A stretch of 64,000 nucleotides of DNA from NCBI RefSeq assembly GCF_020080835.1, contig NC_058159.1:8246001-8310000 (forward strand), given 5' to 3'. Below the pieces are notes generated by a model. That model did no database searches and had not been told where the DNA came from. It was given only the letters and a program-made list of their open reading frames with translations. Shown in pieces: positions 12,494 through 24,951 of the stretch (its first letter is position 1; the number at the start of each line of letters is the position of its first letter). A program made the position numbers and the translations under genes. This DNA comes from Cotesia glomerata. Its lineage: Eukaryota; Arthropoda; Insecta; Hymenoptera; Braconidae.

Positions 12494-13358
12494 TTAGTTT
12501 TGAGAATTAATTGCTGGAAACAATTTTATTTCTAGCTTAATGATAGCTGCATTGTTGAATTGATTAAATATTTGATCTTTGTCATCAAGTGTAATATTGT
12601 CCAATGTTTGACCAGTTCTGTTTAGCAAATCATTAGTCCAGTTTTCAAGGGTTGCGTTGTGACTTGCTGAAGATATCCGACCTTTATGAACAAGAGTTTC
12701 TTTGGAGCGATCAAAAACTTTAGTTGATGACTCGGGATTTTGATAGACCAAAATCTACAATTGAAATCGAAATCGTTATTCATCATTAATATCTAGCAAT
12801 CTACAGTAACTATATGACTACCTGGTATACACAATCGCCTGTCAAAATTGACGAGACATAAGACGTTTCATTCATCCTCCAAGCTCCAGAAAGTCTCGTT
12901 CGTTCAATCCAGCGCTTGAAATCTTCAGGATAATTACGTCCATTTTTCAATTCAATTAAAACGAAATTATTGGCTTTGACGACACAATTTTTGAATGAAA
13001 CACGAAAGTAATTATCAATGTAGCGATCGTCAATGCCCAACACGCTCCCAGTCAATTTACTATCATTAAAAGCAACTTTTTTGGACGCTTGAACTACAAT
13101 TTCCGGAAAGTAATCAGAATGGAACGTATTGTTGCAATTGAATGCAGTAATAGAAGACAGCGTTTTCAAGTATTCTGACGAATCTATAGAATTGGTTTTC
13201 AGGTACTGTCCTGCCATTTCTCCGTTAAACAAATTACCCACAAGTTCACCAGTTAGCTGATCTAAATTGACGTCATTGACAACATCGCCTGCTGCTAATT
13301 GATTCAAAGAAATTTTAACGCAATTCAGAAAGAAAGTTTTTGAAAATACTTTTCTCAT
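12494..13358 (-). CDS. Unrecognised two-exon protein, probably secretory-pathway
   Basis: Exon 1 is 13358-12822 (179 codons from ATG) and exon 2 is 12754-12494 (86 codons plus stop). They are joined in phase 0 by a 67-bp AT-rich GT-AG intron (CAG|GTAGTC ... TTGTAG|ATT), giving 265 residues. The sequence is of normal complexity (LIELKNGRNYPEDFKRWIER; SGAWRMNETSYVSSILTGDC), unlike nearby chance frames. Six N-x-S/T sequons (NNT, NDS, NET, NAT, NRT, NIT) suggest passage through the secretory pathway. The N-terminus (MRKVFSKTFFLNCVKISL) is only weakly signal-like. A good promoter lies 40 bp upstream and an AATAAA 82 nt downstream. The first ATG of the predicted mRNA (13371) opens a different 18-codon frame that overlaps the start. 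I do not recognise the family, and an unseen upstream exon is possible. Confidence 0.7.
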
Positions 13359-13393
13359 TTTTTCGATCCATCTTAACGCGTACTTAGATACGG

Positions 13394-13428
13394 ACTGAAG
13401 TTGTTAGTTGCTACGTTAACTTTATATA
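13394..13428 (-). promoter_or_regulatory. TATA box and TCAGT initiator
   Basis: On the minus strand TATATAAAG begins at 13428 and TCAGT lies at 13398-13394. The initiator A at 13396 is 32 nt from the TATA start, the canonical arthropod spacing. The predicted start is 38 nt before the ATG at 13358. Confidence 0.65.
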
Positions 13429-13429
13429 T

Positions 13430-13903
13430 CTAAGGTTTGCCATAATTAAACTTGAAGTGCTGACGCAACGTATTTTTGTTTATTGTATTAATAATATCGA
13501 TGAAGGTTAATGAAAAAAAAATATTATATTTACTTGCGAGTAACAATTATCAAATCATACTGCATTGTAACGTCAATTAAAGTAATTATATTGATTTATT
13601 TACATTAAAATTAAAAAAATTTAATCGAGGTCATTTTTTATAATCAAGTCATTATTTCTATTTCCTCTAGATCATTTTGTCTTGAATCGCTATTGTGCAA
13701 GTTAAAGCATGACAATGTTGTTTGAAACTTTTTAACGATAAATGAAAACATAATTCATAAAGTTGTGATAAAAAACTTAAACAATTAATTTCGATAATTA
13801 ATTAGTGTTTAGTTTATCGAATTTTCACCTAACCTTTAAATGGATTACTTGTAAAAAATGATACACGTGGAAATATTTTATTGATTTTTAGTGTGGGTAA
13901 ATA
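13430..13903. other. Upstream flank, no gene seen
   Basis: AT-rich sequence beyond the promoter. No open frame or repeat was recognised. Confidence 0.3.
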
Positions 13904-14105
13904 CACTGAGAGAACAATTTATTTGAATCAAACGAGACTCGTTTATTATAAAGAAATCTATTATTTAAATACCACCAACTACTAATTATTTGATACAATT
14001 AAATGTATTTATTTGAGACAAAGATTTGGGTTATTTAGTGTATTTATTTGAATGAAATAGTTATTTGTTTGTAGATTAGAAACAGCATAAAATATTCATA
14101 GCTGC
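13904..14105. mobile_element. Terminal fragment of the CACTGAGAAAAC element family
   Basis: TA then CACTGAGAGAACAATTTATT continues with 'gaatcaaacgagactcgttta' and 'atctattatttaaatac'. This is the same order as the reverse complement of the right end of the complete element at 22931-24272. No second terminus was found. Confidence 0.55.
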
Positions 14106-14800
14106 TCAATTATTTTACTGACAGGTTGTTGAAACTTAAAACGGATCAAAAATAATTTGAATGGTAGATCAAATACAGAAGAAAGAGTTTTTCAAAGTTC
14201 AAATACAGATCAATAAGTTCAAATGTAGATTATTTTGCTCAAAATCAGTTGAAATTCTCCGACCCGGGTAAAGTTAAATTGAATGAAAAATATTAAAAAT
14301 TTTCATTTATCCTAAAACAGATCAAATTTTTTGACCCGGTTACCGAAAAACTTGTAAGCAGTGGTTAACTGATGGTACTTTTAAATATGTGCAATAATAG
14401 ATAATTTATTTGAAGCCGTAAGGTGGACGGCAGAGGATGAAGGTAGATTTAAGTTCTTACAACACCATTGCTTAATTAAAGGGTTTTTAATAAGGGGTCA
14501 AGGAGCGAAGCCCCTCACTCTTAAAAAAAAATATCTGAAAACGTTATTTTTAAAAAAGATAACAGTCAATTATTGTGCATTTTTTCATATTTTATCCGGG
14601 GATTTTTGTCTGTAGATATTAACGCACGTAACCTTGAAAACTAAATCTTAAAGTTATTCTTCTGATTAAAAAAAAATTTAAAAAGACTTATAATCTCGAA
14701 AATAACGGGATTGGAAGTAGCTGCATTCTAAATATTATTTTATACGATGATAAGTTTATTTTCTGATATTATTGAGCTAAGAATCAACAGATGTATTATT
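14106..14800. other. Gene-free stretch
   Basis: No supported feature. GACCCGG occurs twice near 14262 and 14333, flanking an AT-rich inverted pair (AAAAATTTTCATTTATCC). Confidence 0.25.
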
Positions 14801-15130
14801 AAAGCATCTCGCAACATGAAGACATAATGTACGATATCATAAAGTACATCCGCGACTCTTATCGCATTAGTACGTTTGACACGTTGGCGTCATGAGTATC
14901 AGGTGGTTACCGGAACGATAACGCCAACGTTCCAGCAATTGCGCCTGAGTGTTACACAATATTTGCTGACGTGACGATAGTAACCATCGCCAATGACAGG
15001 GTTTTGATAACCAGTACTCATGTCACGATCGAAATCAAATGATGGGGATCTATACGAGATCAGCTTAAGACGTGTATTGGTACTCTCAAATAAAACATTT
15101 TAGTATACTCAAGGTCTACTTATACGTGCA
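14801..15130. other. GC-richer non-coding block
   Basis: Higher complexity than the flanks, with ACGTTGGCGT and AACGCCAACGTT forming an inverted pair (about 14881-14933), and GAGTATCAGGTGG / AACCAGTACTCATG at the edges. No long frame. It could be a decayed element or a regulatory region. Confidence 0.25.
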
Positions 15131-16738
15131 GTATTTTATGTGAATACATAACAGTCAAAAAATTTACTAAAAAATGTTTTTCTTAAAGACTTTACTGATT
15201 CAAAATATCGAAAAATTTTCATTGCAAAAAGTATGCGCATTTTTGAGAGAGATACACAGTAAAAAATTTTCTGTCATTGCGCCAAGAAAGTTTGGATTAC
15301 AAATTTTTATGTCTTATACAAACATCAAGGTCATTTTTTACAATGCATGTCAAGAAAAATCTTACTCCATATTACTAAAGAACAAAAAATTTATTTTGAA
15401 TCAAAATGTTGCGTGGTTTATAAAATTCATGTCAATGTGGAAAAGTTTACAGAGGACAAACTAAACAACACCGAAACTAGATAATCTTACGACATTAATG
15501 TGATTGTTGAAGTTTGTGCTATTTAAGCCAGAAGAAATTAACTCAACAAAATCTACCGCAGTTAACAGAATATATTGTCCTTCCACGAAGAATGATATAT
15601 ATACTGGGAAGATGTCCTAGGCCCTAGAATATATCGTGGGATGTTTTCAAATTTAGGAACATAAAACATCTAATATAACTTAATTCTGTAATCAGAAACG
15701 AATTTCACGTACACACATCCTCAGTTAGAATTTGATGAAAATTATTATTAAAACTTTATTGATTTTATCACAATAATACAAAATTTTCACGAATCTGATC
15801 ACAGCGCCTACTATCGGGTCACACTGAAATTAAAATAAAATATTTTGGAATATTCGATACTGCGATCGCAGCGCTGTCTGCCAGATCTAATGTAAAACAT
15901 TTCAAGATCAACAACAATTTATAAATATAAAATCAATCAAATGAACATATTCCCGTGGGCTACACACACAATAAATTTCATTAAAATCGGTCCAGCCGTT
16001 TAGGAGAAGTTCAGTGAAAAACACACGCACAAAAGAAATATATATAAAGATAACACGTCATGCAAGCAGGATTACGTTCACAGTTTTTAACCGAACTTGA
16101 TTAAATTTTGTTGAATTATTCTATAAATCAATACCAAGATCGAGTTTGATGATGAGCACAATCAGCCGGTTAGTTTACGAGTTTAGGTGTTTGAAAATTT
16201 TTTTCATTATCAAAAAATTTTCATTTTCGTCAATTTTATGAAAATAATTTTCCAGGTGTAAAAGATTGATAAAGTCTCTTGAATTGATCTTTAAGCTTAC
16301 GTAATTAATTTTAGTTTAAGCTGTTGATCACATAATGTTGATAATTTTTTTAAATCATTCTGTGATTTTGAAAATTTAAAAAAATTTCATTGAAAATGTT
16401 TCGGGCCTTTTTCTTCAAATAATCTTCAAGCCGTAAAAGATAGCTCAAATCAATTAATTTGACGTTAAATTTCACATAAATATTTTCAATTTGAGCTATT
16501 ATTCGCCGACTTTTGATTTTTTTCTTAATTTACTTTGTAGTTCGATAAAATAAAAATGAATTAATCTTTGGATTTTATCGTCGAATAACTCGGCTACGCC
16601 TCGGCCATCATATTCCATACACCAGGAAATCTAACTTTCTGGCCTTGGGTCGTAATATACTATTTATTTATTTGACTTTTTTTGGTTAGTTTCTGCGCTG
16701 ACACGTTACATACAGACGATGTTGTGACTGTTATATAC
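15131..16738. other. Gene-free stretch
   Basis: The 96-codon frame at 15174-15464 is K/F/I-rich and has no recognised motif. The hairpin core CTCGGCTACGCCTCGG at about 16598 matches the dispersed hairpin at 9499. Nothing else is seen. Confidence 0.3.
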
Positions 16739-16858
16739 AGTTGAAACTCACTGTTTAGGCCGGTTGCGCCACGAAAATACGAAAGAAAGCGAGGCTCTGT
16801 GCTGCTGGCCAGAAAATATGTGCAGTGCGCATATGTTAGAGCAGGCCATAAAAGTTGC

Positions 16859-16892
16859 TCTTCCGGGAGTGAAGTGCATCCCGGAAGAGCGT
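16859..16892. repeat. Perfect 12-bp stem-loop
   Basis: GCTCTTCCGGGA, a 10-base loop, then TCCCGGAAGAGC. It lies in a GC-richer patch (about 16740-16920) without open frames. Confidence 0.7.
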
Positions 16893-16989
16893 ACTTTCGG
16901 CTAGGAGAGCAAGAAAAATCAGTTTAGTACTCCGCACTAAATCCTTCTATCAGTGTGTTGATCAAATTTTAACAATCATATGAAATTAA

Positions 16990-17097
16990 CCTTCCGTTAC
17001 TCGCGGTTTCTCTAGTGTCACACTCGTACTCACACCAACTCTATTAGGTTAAGTAGTGTTGGGCGGCAAATCCCTCTATAGCACGAGTAACGAAGGG
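16990..17097. mobile_element. 108-bp TTAA-flanked MITE
   Basis: TTAA (16986-16989 and 17098-17101) flanks inverted ends CCTTCCGTTACTCG and CGAGTAACGAAGG, which match apart from one base. Target TTAA and short inverted repeats fit piggyBac- or Kolobok-mobilised MITEs. It sits just past the 3' end of the secreted-protein gene. Confidence 0.65.
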
Positions 17098-17177
17098 TTA
17101 ACCAAAATTTTTTTACAGTGTCAGACAAAGAAAGATTATAGTAAATGATTAATATATTATCTCTAAAAATTACTTCA

Positions 17178-17183
17178 TTTATT
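17178..17183 (-). terminator. AATAAA polyadenylation signal
   Basis: Minus-strand AATAAA about 55 nt beyond the stop codon of the seven-exon gene. Confidence 0.55.
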
Positions 17184-17237
17184 CACCAATTAAAGTGCGT
17201 AATTTGGAAAGTCAATACTGTATAAACTATCAAGGCA

Positions 17238-18824
17238 TTATACGTTGTTATCTTCATATTCATCGTAATCCGGAGCAGTGTTTTTTATGCAAAAGTAAGC
17301 ATCATTTTTTGAGTTATTGAAAAGAACTCTAATCGTGCGTTGCTGCCAATCATCTTTTACATCATACAAAAATTTGAAATTTGAAGTAAAATAGTGGCTA
17401 TCATGTCTGTCCTGGGGATGAGTAACTCCCAATCTGAAAAAATAATCAATTACTTAAAAAATGATCATTAGCCAAAGAAGAGTTCTTTCAGAACAATTAT
17501 ATTTGGGAAATAAAAATGAATAATTAAAAAAATGTTTGAACAATTTTTAAATTTTCCCTCCCACTTCTTTTTCTAAAAAATTTATCTGAACATAAATTTT
17601 TAGGCTGAAAAAATGTTCAGTATATAGATGCTTACAGATAAGAAATCTCTACAGGGTACGCTGGGTGTTCGTCACCAATCAAATTGTTGACCAGAAGACC
17701 TGGGTTTACAGTGCAAAGTTTTCGTTCTGACAAGCTCATAACCAAATGTTTTTGTACATCTGGTGTCGCGTCATCAGCCATGTACCATCTAAAAGATATT
17801 GAAAAATAATTTAGTAAATTAATAATTTAAAAATCTTTAGTAAAAATATCAAAGTTGACAATGATGAGTAATAAAAATAAACTATTTATTCATATAAATT
17901 TCACACTTACGGAAAGGAGTAAAGGAAGAAATCGTAGTTCAAGCGTTCGAACTGGTCTTTGTTATTTCTGAACCACTCTGAAAATCTTTGTAATTCCTTA
18001 CTAGCTATAGAAAAATCACGCCAATCTCCCGTTCGAAGTTGATCGTCGATTATGTATTTCTCGGTCAATAAATGACTTTTCAAAAAATCTTTTTTTGAAA
18101 CTTGAAAAACAGACGGTCTCGGATAAACTTTTCGGACCTGAAATAATATTTCACAAGAATTTTAAGAATAAAAAAGGAGTTGTCGATGAAACTTAAGAGC
18201 AATAATTACCGTTATAAAAGCAATTCCTGTCAACACTACTTCAATTTTTAGATTGGACTTTAATTCTTCATAATATGAGTTGATGAAATTTATGGTTTTT
18301 TTCGCCTTTTGAATACATTTTTTTTGACCATATTTTTTAAAATCCCAGTAGTCATAAACTAGCAGCATTTTCGGCTGCAATGCACCTGTGCATATATGAA
18401 AAGATCATTAATGCCTCTGTATCTAGTCTTTAATCAACACATAAAAGTATGGAGTGTTTATAATATTACAACTTAAATACAATTATTTTTCATGGGAAAA
18501 CGAAAGATTTTCTACAGTGAAACATAATTATTTTGGTTAAGCATAAAAATTTTTTTTTCGTCCCTAGAAATTTTTTGAGTGAAATGGACTTTCTTATTGA
18601 TTTCTTGTCGTAGTTATTCAATAAATAGACTTATGAATAAAAAGGAACGGGAAGAATTTTTAACTTCCCGCTAGGAAAATTGAAGATTTTCAAAAATCGG
18701 GAAGTTATTGTTTTCACCCCGTTTTACGAAAATCGAGTTTTCATCGAATCTCGACGTTTCGAGGTCCTAGGAAGCTTCCCTGACTATTCCCGCGATGGTG
18801 TCACTATGTCTGTATGTATGTATG

Positions 18825-18902
<78 letters not shown>

Positions 18903-21900
18903 ATAGAGGAGGTAAAATACATTTACGTATGCCAGGACGTATGCCAGGACGTATGTTGGTGCCTGGGTATGTCGGACTCAGAAGTCAATATTATTTTGTA
19001 ACAATACCGACTAAACATCCTCCTCTCTCCTTTCCCCATAGATGTTACAGGGAAGACTGGATCGGGACCATGTTAGCATTACTTCGATCCAGTCCATGTT
19101 GTGTCTCACGACACCTACTTCTTGTTACTACTGGTTTCTAATCCCTTTCTGCGATTTTTTCGTTTAAAAGGCGCTGCGCGTAGGCTGCGACAGCTGACCA
19201 GTTTTCTTCTTTTGTGATCATGCAGGTTACCAAGCTCTCAGGGGAGAGCGTTGTGTCTATTGTTTCTTCGGTGCTGATTCTGCCGTCCTTCCACCGATTA
19301 CACTCGAAAAACGTGTGCTTGATGTTGTCAATTTTGTCTGGGCAGTATTTGCACGTTGGTGTGCTGTACAAACCCATCTTGAAAAGATAGGCATTGAACT
19401 GCCCATGTCCCGTCAATAGCTGGGTCAGGAAGAAGTCCGTGTCCTCTTGCTTTCGAGAAAGCCAGACGTTGATGTTTGGGACTAGGCGCGCTGTCCATCT
19501 GCCCGTCTCTCCCGATGTCCATCGGTCCTGCCACTCTTGCTGCGTTTCCGCCTTTATCCTCGTTCTTGCGTCCTTCATGTTTTCGTCACTATCTTTAGCG
19601 TCATAGAGTTTAACTCTCTCGAACGCTAATAGATCGATGGGCGTGGCTCCCGCAATGACCAATACAGCCGCTTCGGAAACTGTGCAGTAGGCGCAGGCAA
19701 CCCTGAGAGCGCCTCGCCGTTGTACTGCTGCTATCTTTCGCCGGTAGGTCTTTTGCTTTAATATGTCTGCCCATATCTCAGCTCCATAGAGCAGTACCGA
19801 GTGGACTGCTTCTAGAAGAACTCTTCTCTTTTTTGTTCTTGGTCCCATGGTGTTGGTTATAATTCTTGCTAGGCTAGACACCGTCTTGCTGGCTTTCTGG
19901 CATGCATTATCGAGGTGTTCGCAAAAAGACAGTTTCTCGTCTATCATTACCCCCAGATAGCGCAGGGCCCTTGTTGACGTTAGTATTGTTCCTCCCATGT
20001 CCACAGCGAATGGTTTTGGGAACCATTTTTGACGAGTCAGAACGACCATCTCGGTTTTGTGCTTGGCGAGTTTCAGGTGGTGTTTATCGAGCCAAGTCTC
20101 GACGGCATCAATGGTTTCCCGAACTAGTAGTTCGGCCTCCTCTACGCTGTCTACTATTATCGTGGCCGCGACGTCGTCTGCAAAGCCCGTTAGCTCTACT
20201 TGCTTTGGTAACAGAATCTTAAGAAGCTCGTCATAGTCGGCGTTCCATAAATTGGGCCCCATTATTGAGCCTTGCGGCACGCCAGCCGTTATAGCGTATT
20301 CTTGTGGTCCTTCTGTAGTTTCTGCTATTAGCTTTCTTTCTTCAAGGTAGTTGTCGATTAGTGCCAAATTCTCTGGCTTTGTGTCAAATTTGTGTTCCAG
20401 AGCGTCTAGGATATCTCCCCAATTCACGCTGTTAAATGCGTTTTTGACATCTAGCATGAGGAGAATGCATACTTTACGAGCTTTAAGGCTACCAGTCCAT
20501 GCTTCTCTCGCTGTCCCTACGACTACAGGATGATTGTGCACCTGCCGGATAAAGCTCAGGTGCTCCTGCTTGATTTATTTAACCAAATTTTTGAGTCACA
20601 AGAATTTCCTCAAGAATGGCATCAATATGCCATTTTCTTTATTCTTAAAAGTGAAAAAAATAAGTTTCGTTCGATCTCTCTTGCTCCTTGTCTGGCTAAG
20701 ATCATGGAAAAAATATTGAATAATCGTATCAGTTGGTGGCTCGAACATAAAAATGCCCTTCCTAGCTCACAGAATGGTTTTAGAAAAGGAAGATCCTGTG
20801 CAGATAACCTGTCTATTCTATGTGCGGATATTATCAAAGCATTTAAGTCAAATGAATGTACTGCCGCTCTTTTCTTAGATATCAAAGCTGCCTACGACAA
20901 TGTCCTGCCTAACGTGCTACTGTCGAAGCTTAAGAGGTTGGGTTTCCCATCTAATACGTTATTCTTTATATATAATCTCGTTTCAGAAAGAAGTTTGCAT
21001 TTTCAATTTGACGAAATCGGTGAAACATAGAGTTTTTAGAGGTTTACCTCAGGGAAGTGTCCTCAGCCCAATATTATATGCTTTATATGTAACAGAATTA
21101 GAAGAAATAATAAATGGTGTCTTTGGGTGTAATACTTTACAATACGCCGATGACGCATGTATTTATTCTAGTCATCGAAATACCAAAACCGCTATAGATC
21201 GTGTCGAGGAGGCTATGGATAATGTTTGCTGATATTTGAATGATCTTGGGTTGGACTTATCTGTCAGAAAAACTCAATTTTGTGTCTTCAACAGAAAGAA
21301 TAACAGAAGGACAGAGCCTCTAAGGTGGAATATTGTTGTTAAGGGATCACCAATCTGTAATTCGGAGGTAGTTCGGTTTCTTGGCATGGATCTTCAAGCC
21401 CATATGAGCTGGAAACACCACATAGAGAACGTTGATAAAAAATGCCGGAATGCCTTGAAGACAATTAACTATTTAAGACGTACTTGGTGGGGAGCAGACC
21501 CCATGCTTCTTTTTAGAGTTTATAGAGCTTTAATTCGTTCCAGACTGGAGTATGGTGGACTAGTGTTGTTTAATTTGACTGAAACAGAGAAAACTAAATT
21601 GGACAGGATTCAATTGAGAAGCCTCAGGGCAGCGTTAGGCTATTCTTCATCCACCCCATGTAATGTAATCCTAGCTGAGGCCAAGGAACCTCTCCTTAAT
21701 ATAAGATTTCGATACTTGACGTTCAACTTCTTGGCTAGAGCCTCTTCCAGAGAAGATCACAGGATTTTACAAATCCTTCAAGAAGTGATGAACTTAGAGG
21801 ATAACCCCACAATGATCAATAGGGGTGGCCCAGTGAACTTAGTCGAATGTTTCCGAGCAATTGAGCTACATAGACACCTCATCAAGTCGTCAAGTAGTCC

Positions 21901-24880
21901 CTTAGGTTACAGTGTTGGGTTTGAGTCAATATGGTATCATCTGCAAGTTTCCTTCGTGGAGGGCGAAGAGATTAGTAGCTCTATGAGGTGTCAGGAGCTC
22001 TTCTGTGACACCTTCGAGGAGTATTTAGCTGGCTGGAAATGTATTTTCACGGACGGGTCCAAAACGGAGAACGCTTCATTCAGAGGTTTCGCAGTGGTGC
22101 TGCCATTAGAGTCGATGGAAATGGAGTTCAGAGCTCCCATACACGCGTCAATTTTCACTCTCGAAGCGTTGGCTATTTATGAATCTCTTAAATTAATTGA
22201 GGAATCCCCGTTTAGATGCTTTGCCATCTTTTCAGACTCCAAAAGTGTTTTACAGGCACTAGTATCGGACAAAGCCTTGGGCAAGAAATCGTACTTGATA
22301 CTGGTAATTAGAGAACTTTCAAGAAAATTGAGCTTGAGGGGTAAAAGAATCAAATTTTTCTGGATTCCCGCGCACTGCGGCATTAGTGGTAACGAGGCAG
22401 CAGACAGGGCTGCTAAAAAGGCAATTTATTCAGGAAGAGACACCAATCTTCATCTTCCCGCGAGTGACTTCAAAAAGATGGGAAAAGACCTTATGTGGTC
22501 AGAATTTCACAAATGGTTTATGTTCACTAATACAGATAAGGGAAATTACTACAGAAAATTTTATTATACTAACGACTCCAAGCCCTGGTTCAGTAAGTTT
22601 AAACTAAATAGACGCTCAGTGGTCTCCATTAACAGACTACGAAGTGGTCATCACTCGCTTAATTCCTGCACCGGAAGAATCCCCGAACCACATTCTATTT
22701 CAGTGCCCTCTATACGGATCTCAAAGAGCTGGTTTTATTAAAGCTTTAAGTACTAATACAGGTCAAGGCCCTTACAATGTTGAATCTTTTTTAAGCAGCT
22801 TGAGTCAGGGGGTTATTAATTGTCTAAGTATATTTTTATCATCTATTAAGAAATTTATTTAATATGTTTTTTTTTTTTATTTAATAGCTCAAAAGAAAAA
22901 TGAGTGACATTTTGTATGTAATTATTTCTACACTGAGAAAACGGTTTGTTTGACTCAAATGCACAGATTTATTTGAAATGAATCAAAAATGTTTATTTAA
23001 TGTTAACAAATTTCTTTTATTTAAATATATATTACTTTGAATCAAATACTACTTCGTTTTGGTTTATTTAATTGAATCGACTCATTTATTTCATTCAAAT
23101 AAAGATTTGTTAACTATTAACAAATCTCGTTTCAAGTAAATTACGCTTGGAGTCACTATTTTTGAATGTAAGAGTATTGTTTACATTTGACTTTTTTGTG
23201 ACCAACCACTATTTCTTTTATATTTATTTTATTATAATATTAATTTACCTATTGATCTTAAAGAAATTTTATTTTGTCCGGTTGTGAATTACTATTTTTT
23301 TTTTTCATTAATTTTTTTTTTTTTATATTTCATGCAGTTATTGGAACGAAAAAAAAATTTCTTAACCTAAAATCCGTGTCGTTTAGTAATAATTTTTTTA
23401 CAGAAAATTTTCAAATGTGTTATTGAATATAAAATTTGTATATTTTATAACAATATTAGTTTATTTTCGTATAAAAATATATCTATTACTTATAATACTA
23501 ATAAAAATACTATGATTACTATGATACTGAAGTTAGCCGTCAGCTGTCAATTTTAAAAATTTTAATAACAAATGAATTACAATAAAAAATGCTTCTAAAA
23601 ATTTACACTTATAATTTTTATTAATTTTAACATGTGAAATTTTTAATTAAAATTTTTTCATAATAATTTCATTGTTATAAAAGTCGAAAAATTTACAGAT
23701 GTCTGTTAATTTATAATAATAAAGTTAGTCGACATTTTTTATTTTTTTATTTTGCTTAATGTGTTAAATTAGAACTAAATAATATTTTTTTTTTTAATTG
23801 CACACTTACAGTTTTTCGAATTTTTTACAAATGAAATTAAAAAAATTTTTTGTCAAATTTTTTTCAATAAAAAATATTCTAAAAATTTTTAGATGTCGGC
23901 TAACTTTATTGTCATTGTTAATTTCAGTATAAGTAATAATTCCAAAAGAAGTGCCCATTTTACCCCAAACGTTCGATATGTCCACTTTTACAACTTTATA
24001 ACCTAAAACTAAAAATCATTGCTTTGAGTATATTCAAACATACCATTTATTTATAGTTAACAAATCTGATTTGGTTGAAATATACGATTGTTAGCACCAA
24101 AGAAATATTTGTTAACTATAAACAAATCTGGATTTCATTCAAATATACTACAACTTTGTCTCAAATAAATAAATTTATTTGTATCAAATAAATATTTCTG
24201 GTGATATTTAAATAAGAGATTTATTTATAGTTAACGAGCCTCATTTCATTTAAATGAATTGTTTTCTCAGTGTAAGTCTATTTGACATTAATAAGTAAAC
24301 TTGTGGCCAATTAAGATGAATATTTTATAAACGAACAATTTAAGCACATCGATAATTAGAAAATATCTTAATAAGTATCTTTATATATCCTTTTGTGCAA
24401 TGTGTCAATGTTTTTTTTTAATTTAAACCTTATAAATTTTTATTATTAAGATGGGACCATTACTCAACTGTGATATGGCATAAGCCTGATCGATCTACAC
24501 ATGTATTATTCTATGTATTTAATAATTTTATATTTATATTTTTAAATGTAAGAGCGGTGAAAATGTACAGTATATAATATAAGTTTGTAAAGTTGGCTAT
24601 ATTGGTTTACACCAATGCCTTGTACAAATTTTTCTCTAATAAAAAAAAAAAAAAAAAAAAATACATGACCTGTTTTGAGTAGTGCTGTTTTCGACCACGA
24701 GGCAGTGTCTTGCAATTGCCACTTACCAATGATAATTAATAATTTTCAAAAAAAAAAACCCGGAAGCTATTGGTTTCATATCGGTTTTCAAAAATCGAGT
24801 TCTCATCAGACTTCCACGTTTCGAGGTCCTAAGCTGTTCTGACTATTCCAACGAGGATGTCTCTTCATATGTATACATGG

Positions 24881-24951
<71 letters not shown>

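Larger units (their letters stand above)
20530..24661 (+). mobile_element. Jockey/I-like LINE with RNase H, 5'-truncated
   Basis: It holds RT, RNase H and knuckle-region coding sequence (20530-22862), a 3' UTR and a terminal poly-A of more than 20 bases (24639-24661). The 3' UTR is interrupted by a TA-flanked DNA element (22931-24272). Its 5' end abuts the R1-clade LINE head to head. Total LINE sequence without the insert is about 2.8 kb. Confidence 0.8.

Noticed and set aside
15174..15464. 96-codon frame starting MFFLKTLLIQ
   Set aside because: The start looks signal-like, but composition is K/F/I-rich as expected from AT-rich DNA and there is no TATA or initiator at proper spacing.
17789..17910. 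Hidden exon with the HExxH motif between exons 5 and 6
   Set aside because: The intron is 122 bp of AT-rich sequence with no frame containing the motif on the coding strand.
19394..20533. Opposite-strand frames over the R1-clade ORF2 (for example 19902-20222)
   Set aside because: Shadows of the minus-strand RT reading frame with no domain content. The same holds for plus-strand frames at 32964-33939 and minus-strand frames at 35434-35775 and 36349-36633.
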